From Neoarius graeffei (lineage: Eukaryota > Chordata > Actinopteri > Siluriformes > Ariidae): a DNA stretch of 64,000 bases. The notes under the pieces are model-generated. The model did no database searches. It had not been told where the DNA came from and saw only the letters and a list, made by a program, of their open reading frames with translations. The position numbers and the translations under genes are program-made. Positions 1 through 12,700 of this stretch are shown in pieces (positions within the stretch are counted from its first letter, which is position 1; each line of letters opens with the position of its first letter). The stretch covers positions 1,454,287 through 1,518,286 of the forward strand of contig NC_083578.1 in NCBI RefSeq assembly GCF_027579695.1. Reading direction: 5' to 3'.

Positions 1-197
1 ATCACAATGTTGGACTCCATTTATTGATTTCTTGTGAGCCAGAGATGATGTTAAGAACCTTTGCAAGGGATTGAGAAGCATTAATGTGATTCATAATACA
101 TTTGTATTGTTTAAAAGTAGTTGAACAATGATTCAATGAACAGCTAAAACTCAAACTGTGCTTGATAATATATTTAGAATATGGACTAAAAATGTGG

Positions 198-435
198 ATC
201 TAAGATATTTGGTACACTCTATAAGGTGCCATAATGTTTCATGAAAAGTGATCGAAATTTTGTCATAAAATAGCAGCTTTTTCCATAACTTTGAGCTCCT
301 GGTGCTGCCATTAAACTTTTGAATTTTGTCAAAATATTTCACCCAGTGTGTTTTCTTACCAAAAGGAACATAAAAACAAAAATGCATCATGATCGGAGGA
401 ACTTTTCATTTTTAGGGGGCAACTGATGCACCCTA
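198..435. mobile_element. Right end of a hAT-like MITE, second family copy
   Basis: This block is nearly identical to the right half of the element at 10714-11172 and ends at the same terminal sequence, ctgatgcaccct. Its left end lies outside the window or has diverged. The element stops about 18 bases from the kdm2b exon donor at 453. Short open frames in it are non-genic. Confidence 0.7.
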
Positions 436-453
436 ACGCGCGCACACACTCAC

Positions 454-617
454 CAGGCAGCCTGTTGATGAGCCAACTCAGCTGCTTCTTGGAGATGTTG
501 GTCCAGCTGAGGTCCAGCATGATCGGCTGTCTCCGGATTATTCCACTCAGCATCAGAGGGGTGATGGACTTACAGCGGCTCACGTTGATCTTCGTCCACA
601 GACGCTTATCACAACAC
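454..617 (-). CDS. kdm2b: kdm2b F-box end / first LRR exon
   Basis: It encodes [18 protein letters not shown], then the first leucine-rich repeats to SWLINRLPG, and ends at donor gtgagt. The reading phase matches the split Trp codon of the preceding exon. The acceptor is a pure (TG)14 tract followed by TAG. Confidence 0.95.
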
Positions 618-652
<35 letters not shown>

Positions 653-3600
653 AGTATTATAACCCAACAGTAATAAAGTGTACAGCCCCAGTGTTAATGT
701 TCCCTCACCAGCGGTTCCAGGTGCGACACACCCGCATGCACACACACAGCTCACGGTGGCTCAGGTGACTGAAAATGGACAACCAGGCTTCACGCTGCAC
801 CACGTGGCTCCGCCCATCAGTCAGCGGCAGCCTATCAGGAGGAGGGCAGATGGGGGGAGGGCGGATCACGTGACGCTCCATCTGAACACATTTGGGTGGT
901 GAGCGGGGGGGCGGCGGCCGGATGGGCGGGGGGATACGGTTCAGACCCAATGGTACGATCTGAGATGGGTAAAAATGACGCAACTCCCATGATGCACCTG
1001 TGTACACGTACACACACAAAAAATTATTCCACTGAGATTCACATACATCATGAATCAAAAATAAATAAACTCCGCGGTGTCTAAGGTTCTTGCCGTTCAT
1101 CTCGCGTGCCCGCAGGTGTGCCCTCTCTCCGTTCTCCCCGTTCCGGATGTTCTTCTTATCGTTCTCGTCGTTCTCACTGTCGTCAGGCTGCATGTTCTCG
1201 TTAGCGAGTGAGTGATCGTTTCGTCCCGTCCTCCTGCGCTGCGCTCGTTTTGCCCGCTGTGCTCTCTGCACTCGCTCCTGCAGCTCGCTGCCTTCATCCT
1301 CCTCCTCCTCCTCCTCCTTCACAAACTGACAGAGGTGTAAAGTCAGCATCGGAGACGGGGAACATCAGAACGCAGCGCAACATCAGGATAAAACACAGTC
1401 GTGTACCTTGTGTGTGTCGTCCTCGTCCTCGTCCCTCTCCTCTTCCTGTTTCCTCACAGACACCAAATCTTTCCTGTTTGTGCCACGAGAAGGCTGTTTG
1501 TTCTCCTCCTCTTTCTCCTCCTCTGCCTCCGACTGCTCCTCTTCCTCCATCTTCATCGAGGACATCTTTGGCAGCAACGACTCCTCCGGCTTCCACGGTT
1601 TCTTCAGCTGCATCGAGAGGAGCGACTCAGGCAATTTATCTTCCAGAATGAGTAGCTTACAACAGTTAAAGGGGTAGGGGGTACAGGGGGTAGTGTGAAT
1701 AGGGTAGGGGTAGTGTGAATAGGGTAGGGGGCAAGTGTGAATGGGGTAGGGGGCAAGTGTGAATGGGTAGGGGTAGTGAGAATGGGGTAGGGGTAGTGTG
1801 AATGGGGTAGGGGTAGTGTGAATGGGGTAGGGGTAGTGTGAATAGGGTAGGGGCAGTGTGAATGGGGTAGGGGTAGTGTGAATGGGGTAGGGGTAGTGTG
1901 AATAGGGTAGGGGCAAGTGTGAATGAGGTAGGGGTAGTGTGAATGGGGTAGGGGTAAGTGTGAATAGGGTAGGGGTAAGTGTGAATAGGGTAGGGGTAAG
2001 TGTAAATGGGGTAGGGGTAAGTGTAAATGGGGTAGGGGTAAGTGTAAATGGGGTAGGGGTCGTGTGAATAGGGTAGGGGTAAGTGTGAATAGGGTAGGGA
2101 TAAGTGTGAATGGGGTAGGGGTAGTGTGAATAGGGCGGGGTAGTGTGAATGAGGTAGGGGAAAGTGTGAATAGGGTAGGGGTAAGTGTAAATGGGGTAGG
2201 GGTAGTGTGAATAGGGTAGGGGGTAAGTGTGAATAGGGTAGGGGTAAGTGTGAATAGGGTAGGGGTAAGTGTGAATAGGGTAGGGGTAAGTGTGAATAGG
2301 GTAGGGGTAAGTGTGAATGGGGTGGGGTAGTGTGAATAGGGTAGGGGTAGTGTGAATAGGGTAGGGGGTAAGTGTGAATAGGGTAGGGATAAGTGTGAAT
2401 AGGATAGGGGTGAGTGTGAATAGGGTAGGGGTAGTGTGAATGGGTTAGGGGTAGTGTGAATAGGGTAGGGTAAGTGTGAATAGGGTAGGGGTAGTGTGAA
2501 TGGGGTAGGGGTAGTATGAATAGGGTAGGGGTAGTGTGAATGGGGTAGGGGTAGTGTGAATGGGGTAGGGGTAGTGTGAATAGGGTAGGGGTAAGTGTGA
2601 ATAGGGTAGGGTAAGTGTGAATAGGGTAGGGGTAGTGTGAATGGGGTAGGAGGGAAGTGTGAATAGGGTAGGGGTAAGTGTGAATAGGGTAGGGGTAGTG
2701 TGAATAGGGTAGGGGGTAAGTGTGAATAGGGTAGGGGGTAAGTGTGAATGGGGTAGGGGTAGTGTGAATGGGGTAGGGGTAGTGTGAATAGGGTGGGGTA
2801 GTGTGAATAGGGTAGGGGTAAGTGTGAATGGGGTAGGGGTAGTGTGAATAGGGTAGGGGTAGTGTGAATGGGGTGGGGGTAGTGTGAATGGGGTGGGGGT
2901 AGTGTGAATAGGGTAGGGGGTAAGTGTGAATGGGGTAGGGGTAGTGTGAATAGGGTGGGGTAGTGTGAATGGGGTAGGGGTAGTGTGAATGGGGTAGGGG
3001 TAGTGTGAATGGGGTAGGGGTAAGTGTGAATGGAGTAGGGGTAGTGTGAATAGGGTAGGGGTAGTGTGAATAGGGTAGGGGCAGTGTGAATAGGGTAGGG
3101 GGTAAGTGTGAATAGGGTAGGGATAAGTGTGAATAGGGTAGGGGTAGTGTGAATAGGGTAGGGGTAGTGTGAATGGGGTAGGGGTAGTGTGAATAGGGTA
3201 GGGTAAGTGTGAATGGGGTAGGGGTAGTGTGAATGGGGTAGGGGTAGTGTGAATGGGGTAGGGGTAGTGTGAATGGGGTAGGGGTAGTGTGAATGGGGTA
3301 GGGGTAGTGTGAATGGGGTGGGGTAGTGTGAATGGGGTAGGGGTAAGTGTGAATAGGGTAGGGTAAGTGTGAATAGGGTAGGGTAAGTGTGAATAGGGTA
3401 GGGGTAGTGTGAATAGGGTAGGGGTAAGTGTGAATAGGGTAGGGGTAAGTGTGAATAGGGTAGGGGTAGTGTGAATAGGGTAGGGGTAGTGTGAATAGGG
3501 TAGGGGTGAGTGTGAATAGGGTAGGGGTGAGTGTGAATAGGGTAGGGTAAGTGTGAATAGGGTAGGGTAAGTGTGAATAGGGTAGGGGTAGTGTGAATAG

Positions 3601-6600
3601 GGTAGGGGTAAGTGTGAATAGGGTAGGGGTAAGTGTGAATAGGGTAGGGGTAAGTGTGAATAGGGTAGGGGTAAGTGTGAATAGGGTAGGGGTAGTGTGA
3701 ATAGGGTAGGGGTAAGTGTGAATGGGGTAGGGGTAGTGTGAATGGGGTAGGGGTAGTGTGAATGGGGTAGGGGTAAGTGTGAATGGAGTAGGGGTAGTGT
3801 GAATAGGGTAGGGGGTAAGTGTGAATAGGGTAGGGATAAGTGTGAATAGGGTAGGGGTGAGTGTGAATAGGGTAGGGGTAGTGTGAATGGGGTAGGGGTA
3901 GTGTGAATAGGGTAGGGTAAGTGTGAATGGGGTAGGGGTAGTGTGAATGGGGTAGGGGTAGTGTGAATGGGGTAGGGGTAGTGTGAATGGGGTAGGGGTA
4001 GTGTGAATGGGGTGGGGTAGTGTGAATGGGGTAGGGGTAAGTGTGAATAGGGTAGGGTAAGTGTGAATAGGGTAGGGTAAGTGTGAATAGGGTAGGGGTA
4101 GTGTGAATAGGGTAGGGGTAAGTGTGAATAGGGTAGGGGTAAGTGTGAATAGGGTAGGGGTAGTGTGAATAGGGTAGGGGTAGTGTGAATAGGGTAGGGG
4201 TAAGTGTGAATAGGGTAGGGGTGAGTGTGAATAGGGTAGGGGTGAGTGTGAATAGGGTAGGGTAAGTGTGAATAGGGTAGGGTAAGTGTGAATAGGGTAG
4301 GGGTAGTGTGAATAGGGTAGGGGTAAGTGTGAATAGGGTAGGGGTAAGTGTGAATAGGGTAGGGGTAAGTGTGAATAGGGTAGGGGTAAGTGTGAATAGG
4401 GTAGGGGTAGTGTGAATAGGGTAGGGGTAAGTGTGAATAGGGTAGGGGTGAGTGTGAATAGGGTAGGGGTGAGTGTGAATAGGGTAGGGTAAGTGTGAAT
4501 AGGGTAGGGTAAGTGTGAATAGGGTAGGGTAAGTGTGAATAGGGTAGGGGTAGTGTGAATAGGGTAGGGGTAAGTGTGAATAGGGTAGGGGTAAGTGTGA
4601 ATAGGGTAGGGGTAAGTGTGAATAGGGTAGGGGTAAGTGTGAATAGGGTAGGGGTAGTGTGAATAGGGTAGGGGTAAGTGTGAATAGGGTAGGGGTGAGT
4701 GTGAACAGGGTAGGGGTGAGTGTGAATAGGGTAGGGGTAGTGTGAATGGGGTAGGGGTAGTGTGAATGGGGTAGGGTAAGTGTGAATAGGGTGGGGTAGT
4801 GTGAATGGGGTAGGGGTAGTGTGAATGGGGTAGGGGTAGTGTGAATAGGGTAGGGGTAGTGTGAATGGGGTAGGGGTAGTGTGAATGGGGTAGGGGTAGT
4901 GTGAATGGGGTAGGGGTAAGTGTGAATAGGGTAGGGTAAGTGTGAATAGGGTAGGGGTAGTGTGAATGGGGTAGGAGGGAAGTGTGAATAGGGTAGGGGT
5001 AAGTGTGAATAGGGTAGGGGTAAGTGTGAATAGGGTAGGGGTAAGTGTGAATAGGGTAGGGGTAAGTGTGAATGGGGTAGGGGTAGTGTAAATAGGGTAG
5101 GGGTAGTGTGAATGGGGTGGGGTAGTGTGAATGGGGTAGGGGGTAAGTGTGAATGGGGTAGGGGTAGTGTGAATGGGGTAGGGGTAGTGTGAATGGGGTA
5201 GGGGTAGTGTGAATGGGGTAGGGGTAGTGTGAATGGGGTAGGGGTAGTGTGAATTGGGTAGTGTGAATGGGGTAGGGGTAGTGTGAATGGGGTAGTGTGA
5301 ATGGGGTAGGGGCAAGTGTGAATGGGGTAGGGGCAAGTGTGAATGGGGTAGGGGCAAGTGTGAATGGGGTAGGGGCAAGTGTGAATGGGGTAGGGGCAAG
5401 TGTGAATGGGGTAGGGGCAAGTGTGAATGGGGTAGGGGCAAGTGTGAATGGGGTAGGGGCAAGTGTGAATGGGGTAGGGGCAAGTGTGAATGGGGTAGGG
5501 GCAAGTGTGAATGGGGTAGGGGTAGTGTGAATAGGGTAGGGGTAGTGTGAATGGGGTAGTGTGAATGGGGTAGGGGTAGTGTGAATGGGGTAGGGGTAGT
5601 GTGAATTGGGTAGTGTGAATGGGGTAGGGGTAGTGGGAATGGGGTAGTGTGAATGGGGTAGGGGTAGTGTGAATTGGGTAGTGTGAATGGGGTAGGGGTA
5701 GTGGGAATGGGGTAGTGTGAAGGGGGTAGGGGTAGTGTGAATGGGGTAGTGTGAATGGGGTAGGGGTAGTGGGAATAGGGTAGGGGTAGTGGGAATAGGG
5801 TAGGGGTAGTGGGAATGGGGTAGGGGTAGTGTGAATGGGGTAGGGGCAGTGTGAATGGGGTAGGGGCAAGTGTGAATGGGGTAGTGTGAATGGGGTAGGG
5901 GTAAGTGTGAATGGGGTGGGGTAGTGGGAATGGGGTAGTGTGAATGGGGTAGGGGTAGTGTGAATGGGGTAGGGGCAGTGTGAATGGGGTAGGGGCAGTG
6001 TGAATGGGGTAGGGGCAGTGTGAATGGGGTAGGGGCAGTGTGAATGGGGTAGGGGCAGTGTGAATGGGGTAGGGGCAAGTGTGAATGGGGTAGGGGCAAG
6101 TGTGAATGGGGTAGGGGCAAGTGTGAATGGGGTAGGGGCAAGTGTGAATAGGGTAGGGGTAGTGTGAATAGGGTAGGGGTAGTGTGAATGGGGTGGGGTA
6201 GTGGGAATGGGGTAGTGTGAAGGGGGTAGGGGTAGTGTGAATGGGGTAGGGGTAGTGTGAATGGGGTAGTGTGAATGGGGTAGTGTGAATGGGGTAGGGG
6301 TAGTGTGAATTGGGTAGTGTGAATGGGGTAGTGGGAATGGGGTAGTGTGAATGGGGTATTGTTGTGGGAATGGGGTAGTGGGAATGGGGTAGTGTGAAGG
6401 GGGTAGGGGTAGTGGGAATGGGGTAGGGGCAAGTGTGAATGGGGTAGGGGCAAGTGTGAATGGGGTAGGGGCAAGTGTGAATGGGGTAGGGGCAAGTGTG
6501 AATAGGGTAGGGGTAGTGTGAATGGGGTAGTGTGAATGGGGTAGGGGTAGTGTGAATGGGGTGGGGTAGTGGGAATGGGGTAGTGTGAAGGGGGTAGGGG

Positions 6601-9600
6601 TAGTGTGAATGGGGTAGGGGTAGTGTGAATTGGGTAGTGTGAATGGGGTAGTGGGAATGGGGTAGGGGTAGTGGGAATGGGGTAGTGGGAATGGGGTAGT
6701 GGGAATGGGGTAGTGGGAATGGGGTAGGGGGAATGGGGTAGTGGGAATGGGGTAGTGGGAATGGGGTAGGGGTAGTGGGAAGGGGGTAGGGGTAGTGTGA
6801 ATGGGGTGGGGTAGTGGGAATGGGGTAGTGTGAATGGGGTAGGGGCAAGTGTGAATGGGGTAGGGGTAGTGTGAATAGGGTAGGGGTAGTGTGAATGGGG
6901 TAGTGTGAATGGGGTAGGGGTAGTGTGAAGGGGGTAGGGGTAGTGTGAATGGGGTAGGGGTAGTGTGAATGGGGTAGTGTGAATGGGGTAGGGGTAGTGG
7001 GAATGGGGTAGTGTGAATGGGGTAGGGGTAGTGGGAATTGGGTAGTGGGAATGGGGTAGTGGGAATGGGGTAGTGGGAATGGGGTAGTGGGAATGGGGTA
7101 GGGGTAGTGGGAAGGGGGTAGGGGTAGTGGGAAGGGGGTAGGGGTAGTGGGAAGGGGGTAGGGGTAGTGTGAATGGGGTAGTGTGAATGGGGTAGGGGTA
7201 GTGTGAATGGGGTAGTGTGAATGGGGTAGGGGTAGTGGGAATTGGGTAGTGGGAATGGGGTAGTGTGAATGGGGTAGTGTGAATGGGGTAGTGGGAATGG
7301 GGTAGGGGTAGTGGGAATTGGGTAGTGGGAATGGGGTAGTGGGAATGGGGTAGTGGGAATGGGGTAGGGGTAGTGGGAATTGGGTAGTGGGAATGGGGTA
7401 GTGGGAATGGGGTAGTGGGAATGGGGTAGTGTGAATGGGGTAGGGGTAGTGTGAAGGGGGTAGGGGTAGTGTGAATGGGGTAGGGGTAGTGTGAATGGGG
7501 TAGTGTGAATGGGGTAGGGGTAGTGGGAATGGGGTAGTGTGAATGGGGTAGGGGTAGTGGGAATTGGGTAGTGGGAATGGGGTAGTGGGAATGGGGTAGT
7601 GTGAATGGGGTAGTGGGAATGGGGTAGGGGTAGTGGGAAGGGGGTAGGGGTAGTGTGAATGGGGTAGGGGTAGTGTGAATGGGGTAGGGGTAGTGGGAAT
7701 GGGGTAGTGGGAATGGGGTAGTGGGAATGGGGTAGTGGGAATGGGGTAGGGGTAGTGGGAATAGGGTAGGGGCAAGTGTGAATGGGGTAGGGGCAAGTGT
7801 GAATGGGGTAGGGGCAAGTGTGAATAGGGTAGGGGTAGTGTGAATAGGGGTGGGGTAGTGTGAATAGGGGTGGGGTAGTGGGAATGGGGTGGGGTAGTGG
7901 GAATGGGGTGGGGTAGTGGGAATGGGGTAGTGTGAAGGGGTAGGGATAGTGTGAATGGGGTAGTGTGAATGGGGTAGGGGTAGTGTGAATTGGGTAGTGT
8001 GAATGGGGTAGGGGCAATGGGGTAGGGGTAGTGGGAATGGGGTAGTGTGAATGGGGTAGTGGGAATGGGGTAGGGGTAGTGGGAAGGGGGTAGGGGTAGT
8101 GGGAAGGGGGTAGGGGTAGTGGGAAGGGGGTAGAGAGTAATTAACCACCCAGACTTTGACATTACCTTCTTCTTTGCACTCGCATCCTCTTCCTCGTCAT
8201 CGTCATCAAACAGTTTCTTCTTCTTCCTGAGGAAGTTGGGCATGTCGGGTCGGGGGCGGGGCACATCTCTGGGCATCAGCAGCGTGGGCGTGTCCTCACA
8301 GGCCATCCTGGGGGCATCGTCCCTCTCGGCCCTCCTGCGCTCGCCCTCGTCCTTGCTGTCCCGTGTGGATTTCTGTTCCCGCAGCAGCGAGCCCGGCAGG
8401 TTGGACGCGTACTTAAATCCTGGGCCTCGTTTTTGCTTGCAGGCCAAGAGGACGAGACGAGACGAGACGACTTTATACCTCACGCGTTTAATCGCCAATT
8501 TATACCTCAGTCACTTATAGATCAGAGTATGACTGTTGTTATAGTTACACACTAATTATGCTTTAATTAAAATTAGTGCTGTCAAGCGATTAAAATATTT
8601 AATCGCGATTAATGTTGCGACTGTCATAGTTAACTCGCGATTAATCGCAATTTAATTGCACATTTTTGTCACATGAAAAACCACTGTAATTCTCTTATCA
8701 GCATAAAAATGTGAATGGGCTTGCTTTGTACCAATGTTTTTTTTATCGCAAAGCATAACACATCTTGACACAGCCACTGCAAAGTGAAACCTAAGCCGAG
8801 CACCAGGGCTAGCAAAAGAACCATGAGTGAAGTGATCTACTGCTTGAGTTAGTTTACAATTCTAATCAGAGAGACAGGTTACACAGTGACGGTAGGCTTG
8901 ACATGCTTGATTATAATATAAAGTACACTATTATATTAACTTTAAGTTGTTCGTTGATAAATATTGCATTGAATCTGATCTTTACTGTTTCAGCTCACTT
9001 AACACATTTTGTACTTTTACACTTTCTGCCTGTTGATGCGTCGCGCTGTTCAATCAGAGGCGGCCAAATTTGCATATTACAGGAAGGATTTCTGGGATAG
9101 CATTGAGTTTACAGTTCAGAGGGATCTGGCTTCTTTAGGTGCTGTCTTCTTAAAACTGAATAAATATTTAAAAAGAGCCAAATGAGCCAGTCTTTTGAAT
9201 GGTTCTTTTCAAAGAACGGATCACAAAGATGCGGATCCCATCAAAGAGCCATAAATCCCACCTCTACTATCGCGCCCTGCCCGCGCTGGTTCTTTGGGGA
9301 GGGCAGAGGACTCTGGCTGTGCGGGGCGTGGCATTACAGTCTAGCTGCTATCGGTTTTCTAAGCAAAGTCTCTGTTCCAAGTTCCTGGCAGTTTCAAAAG
9401 CTTATGAAAAACCTACATCATGTCACAGAGCGTTAATCTCGCAATAAAAAAAATTATCGCTGTTAAAATTGAGTCAAGTTAACGCGTTAATAACGCGACA
9501 TTTTTGACAGCACTAATTAAAATATAATAAACGATCTTTGTGTAATGAAAGTGATTAGTGTAACTGCACCATCACACTGATCGCTCTTCTGAAACTCACT

Positions 9601-9686
9601 TTCCCAGTCTTCCCAGCGTAGTTACATTTGGGACACTCCCAGCAGTTCGGGAGCTCATCGTTCACTACCCCTGCTGCATCCTTCAC

Positions 9687-9734
<48 letters not shown>

Positions 9735-12700
9735 AAACTTTTGAATTACTGAACAGTGTTTAGGACACAGTCAGTAAAGGTTAGAGGGATTGGGACGCAG
9801 CCCCAGTCCGACCTTTAGGCAGTTAGGGTGGACGATCTCATTGCAAATGGAGCACTCCATTAGCATGGCATTAAATTTTTCCTCCTCGTCATCCAGTGTG
9901 TCCTCTTTACCGGCTTCCCCACATACCACACACACTGCTGTGTGGGGCAGAACGGGCTGCAAACACACACACACACACTAATCTGTAATAAGATAATAAA
10001 TGAAGGAACACACATTATGTGTGCTCATAATAATAATAATTAATCTTGTGATTTGGAACACAGCCGCACTGAATACTGGGAAAGGCGCACTGTGGTGAAT
10101 AAAACACCAGCAGCAGGGCGTGGTAAAGGCTGCGTGCAGAGCTGTTGCACTACTGTCATTAATTAGAGACTGGATGTGCATTTATCAAACAGTGTGTGTG
10201 TGTGTGCGCGCGCACACAGTGTCTTACAGCAATACACTGCCTCATGATGCAAGACTGTTTCATGCGTCCTGGTCCCCCAAACTTCTTCATGTCCTTACAG
10301 AAGTGACACTCTCCACACTCGCTCCTCACACACGCCTCACACTTCCTGCAGCGTGTGCGTCTGCGCCGCGCCCCCGATGAGCTCCGATTGGATGGCAGCT
10401 TCACCACACCCCCCGCTGATGACGAGGATGTTGATGTGGTGGGCGTGGACGCTGTGGGCGTAGACGCCATCTTGGGTTTGGGCCTGTTAGCTGGCCTTTG
10501 CTGTGGAGCAGAATGGACATGATGAGTCTCTCTCTTTCACATGTCATAATTAACATTATTTTGCTGAAATTTTAATGACAAAATAATTGTAACAATATTT
10601 TATAATCTTGTATTAAGGCCTCACAGACAAGGATTATTATTATTATTGTAATTACCTTATTACAGAAATTTCATCATCATATAAATAAATATATTGTATA
10701 TTTATATATCTGCTACGGTGCATCAGTTGCCCTCACTTTCATAAAATCTGATGCATTTTTGTTCGGGTGTTCCTTTTCACCAATAAAGACATCCTGTAAA
10801 ATTTTTTGACCATATTCAAAAGTCTAATGGTGGCACCATGAGGTTCATTTTTTGCCAAAAAAAGCTTATTTTATGTTTTCGTGTAAGGTTTGACGTACAC
10901 GTAAGGTGTAACGTACGCTGTTGGTATCTAAGATATTTGGTATACTCTATAAGGTGCCATAATGTTTCATGAAAAGTGATTGAAATTTTGTCATAAAAGT
11001 CATAAAATAGCAGCTTTTTCCATAACTTTGAGCTCCTGGTGCCACCATTAAACTTTTGAATTTTGTCAAAATATTTCACCCAGTGTGCTTTCTTACCAAA
11101 AGGAACATAAAAACAAAAATGCATCATGATCGGAGGAACTTTTCATTTTTAGGGGGCAACTGATGCACCCTAATATCTGCTCTAAGAGCTAAGGAGAGAA
11201 TTAAATTTTTTTACAGGTGTGTGTAAGAGCCGTTATTACACTGCTATGATGGGTTTATAAACAAATCATTAATAGTCTGTGAGAATGTTCATGAGAACAG
11301 ATCTGGACGAATGCAAAGTTATAAAAGCACAATGTGAAGAAAAGCAGATTTAATAAGAATTTAAAATGAAAAAGGTAATAAAACTGATTTATTCCTCATC
11401 CAGCAGTGACAGATTTTAGTACTAAGCAAAAAAGTCACCATTTAATCTGGATTAGTGAACAACTACACACTGGATTTGACAAAAACAGATTAACCGCTAC
11501 AGCAAACACTACTGATCTCTCTCTCTCTCTCTCTCTCAACAAGTGCACACTGTGTACTGTAGTGTACCAAGAACTACACAGAGCTCACATTAATGTGAAT
11601 GGAAAAAAAAAACAAAAGGCTGTGTTCCAATCCAACTTTCAACCTTTATTAAACTTCCACATAAACACAAACTGTCTCTGTTCCCAGTTCTGAAGAAAAC
11701 TGACTTTTTCTCATGAAACAAGCACGCGTATGAATAACACTGCCAATAAGTCACTCATTAGAGTAGTCATCTCTGAACAATCCCACAACACACACACACA
11801 CACACAAAAGAATAAACAGTAATCCAGACTAGTTATATTTTATCCCACACTGCTCAGAGTAAACACACTCGCTTTTTTCTGTTATTTATTACTTTAATGA
11901 GTCAATATTCCTGCAGAAGAATGTGTGAATTAAATATTTTGTGACAAATAGTGTTTAAATATTTATTTATACACAAGATGGAGGAAAAATGTGTCCAAAC
12001 ATCACTGTACAAGTTAAAGAACACATCTGGACTGTCAGGATCAATTAGACCGAGAGGAAGGAGGAGGGGGTGCACAAACTTTTGAATTGATCTCCTTTTA
12101 ATATTTTCTCACTATTATTGTACTAACACAATAATTGACCATTTTTAACAGTTATAATAATAATAATGGAAAATACTTAAAAACCCCAGAAACTGCTCAC
12201 TGATATAAAATGTCTTGAGGGTGCACAAACATTTGCACCAAAAGACAAGATGACCTTATCAAAGCACGCTGATCTAAAACACACACACACGCTACGTCAT
12301 GTCAGATAACCGCTCACTCTGTGCACTCAACTCCACATTCAACACACTGTATGATCAGTGAGGAAACATCAAAAGTATTAGCACCCTCAGTGTCTGAAGC
12401 GCACAGCAACTGTATTTATTTTATTTTTAACTGAATGCTTTGTTGATTATTATTTTATTTAATATAACAATTGCTATGTTCACAGTGGAACATGATTTAT
12501 ACGCTTTGGCTTTGTTTCTCTACAAAAGTTTTTTTTAAAAATTCCTAATATTTCTCTTACAGAGATGATGTTCAGCTGTGATGTTTGGGTTGGCTGTGTT
12601 CCAATCCAAACAGCTCCCTACTTCTGAATCTAGGGCACCATTGTCCAACTTTATCCTGAACTTTTGTTTTTATGAAATTCTTCAGTCTAAGTAATTATCT

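Noticed and set aside
5297-5530. Plus-strand frame of repeated MNGVGASV
   Set aside because: It is translation of 21-bp minisatellite units, which keep one frame open.
1670-8133. Telomeric repeat tract
   Set aside because: The unit is not TTAGGG; it is a 20-bp minisatellite containing only GGGGTA-like parts, lying inside a gene.
1604-8498. Three overlapping minus-strand open frames of over 2000 residues rich in His, Ser, Tyr, Pro and Thr
   Set aside because: All three frames of a tandem repeat are open because its unit has no stop codon on that strand; only the exon at 8166-8435 is gene-like.
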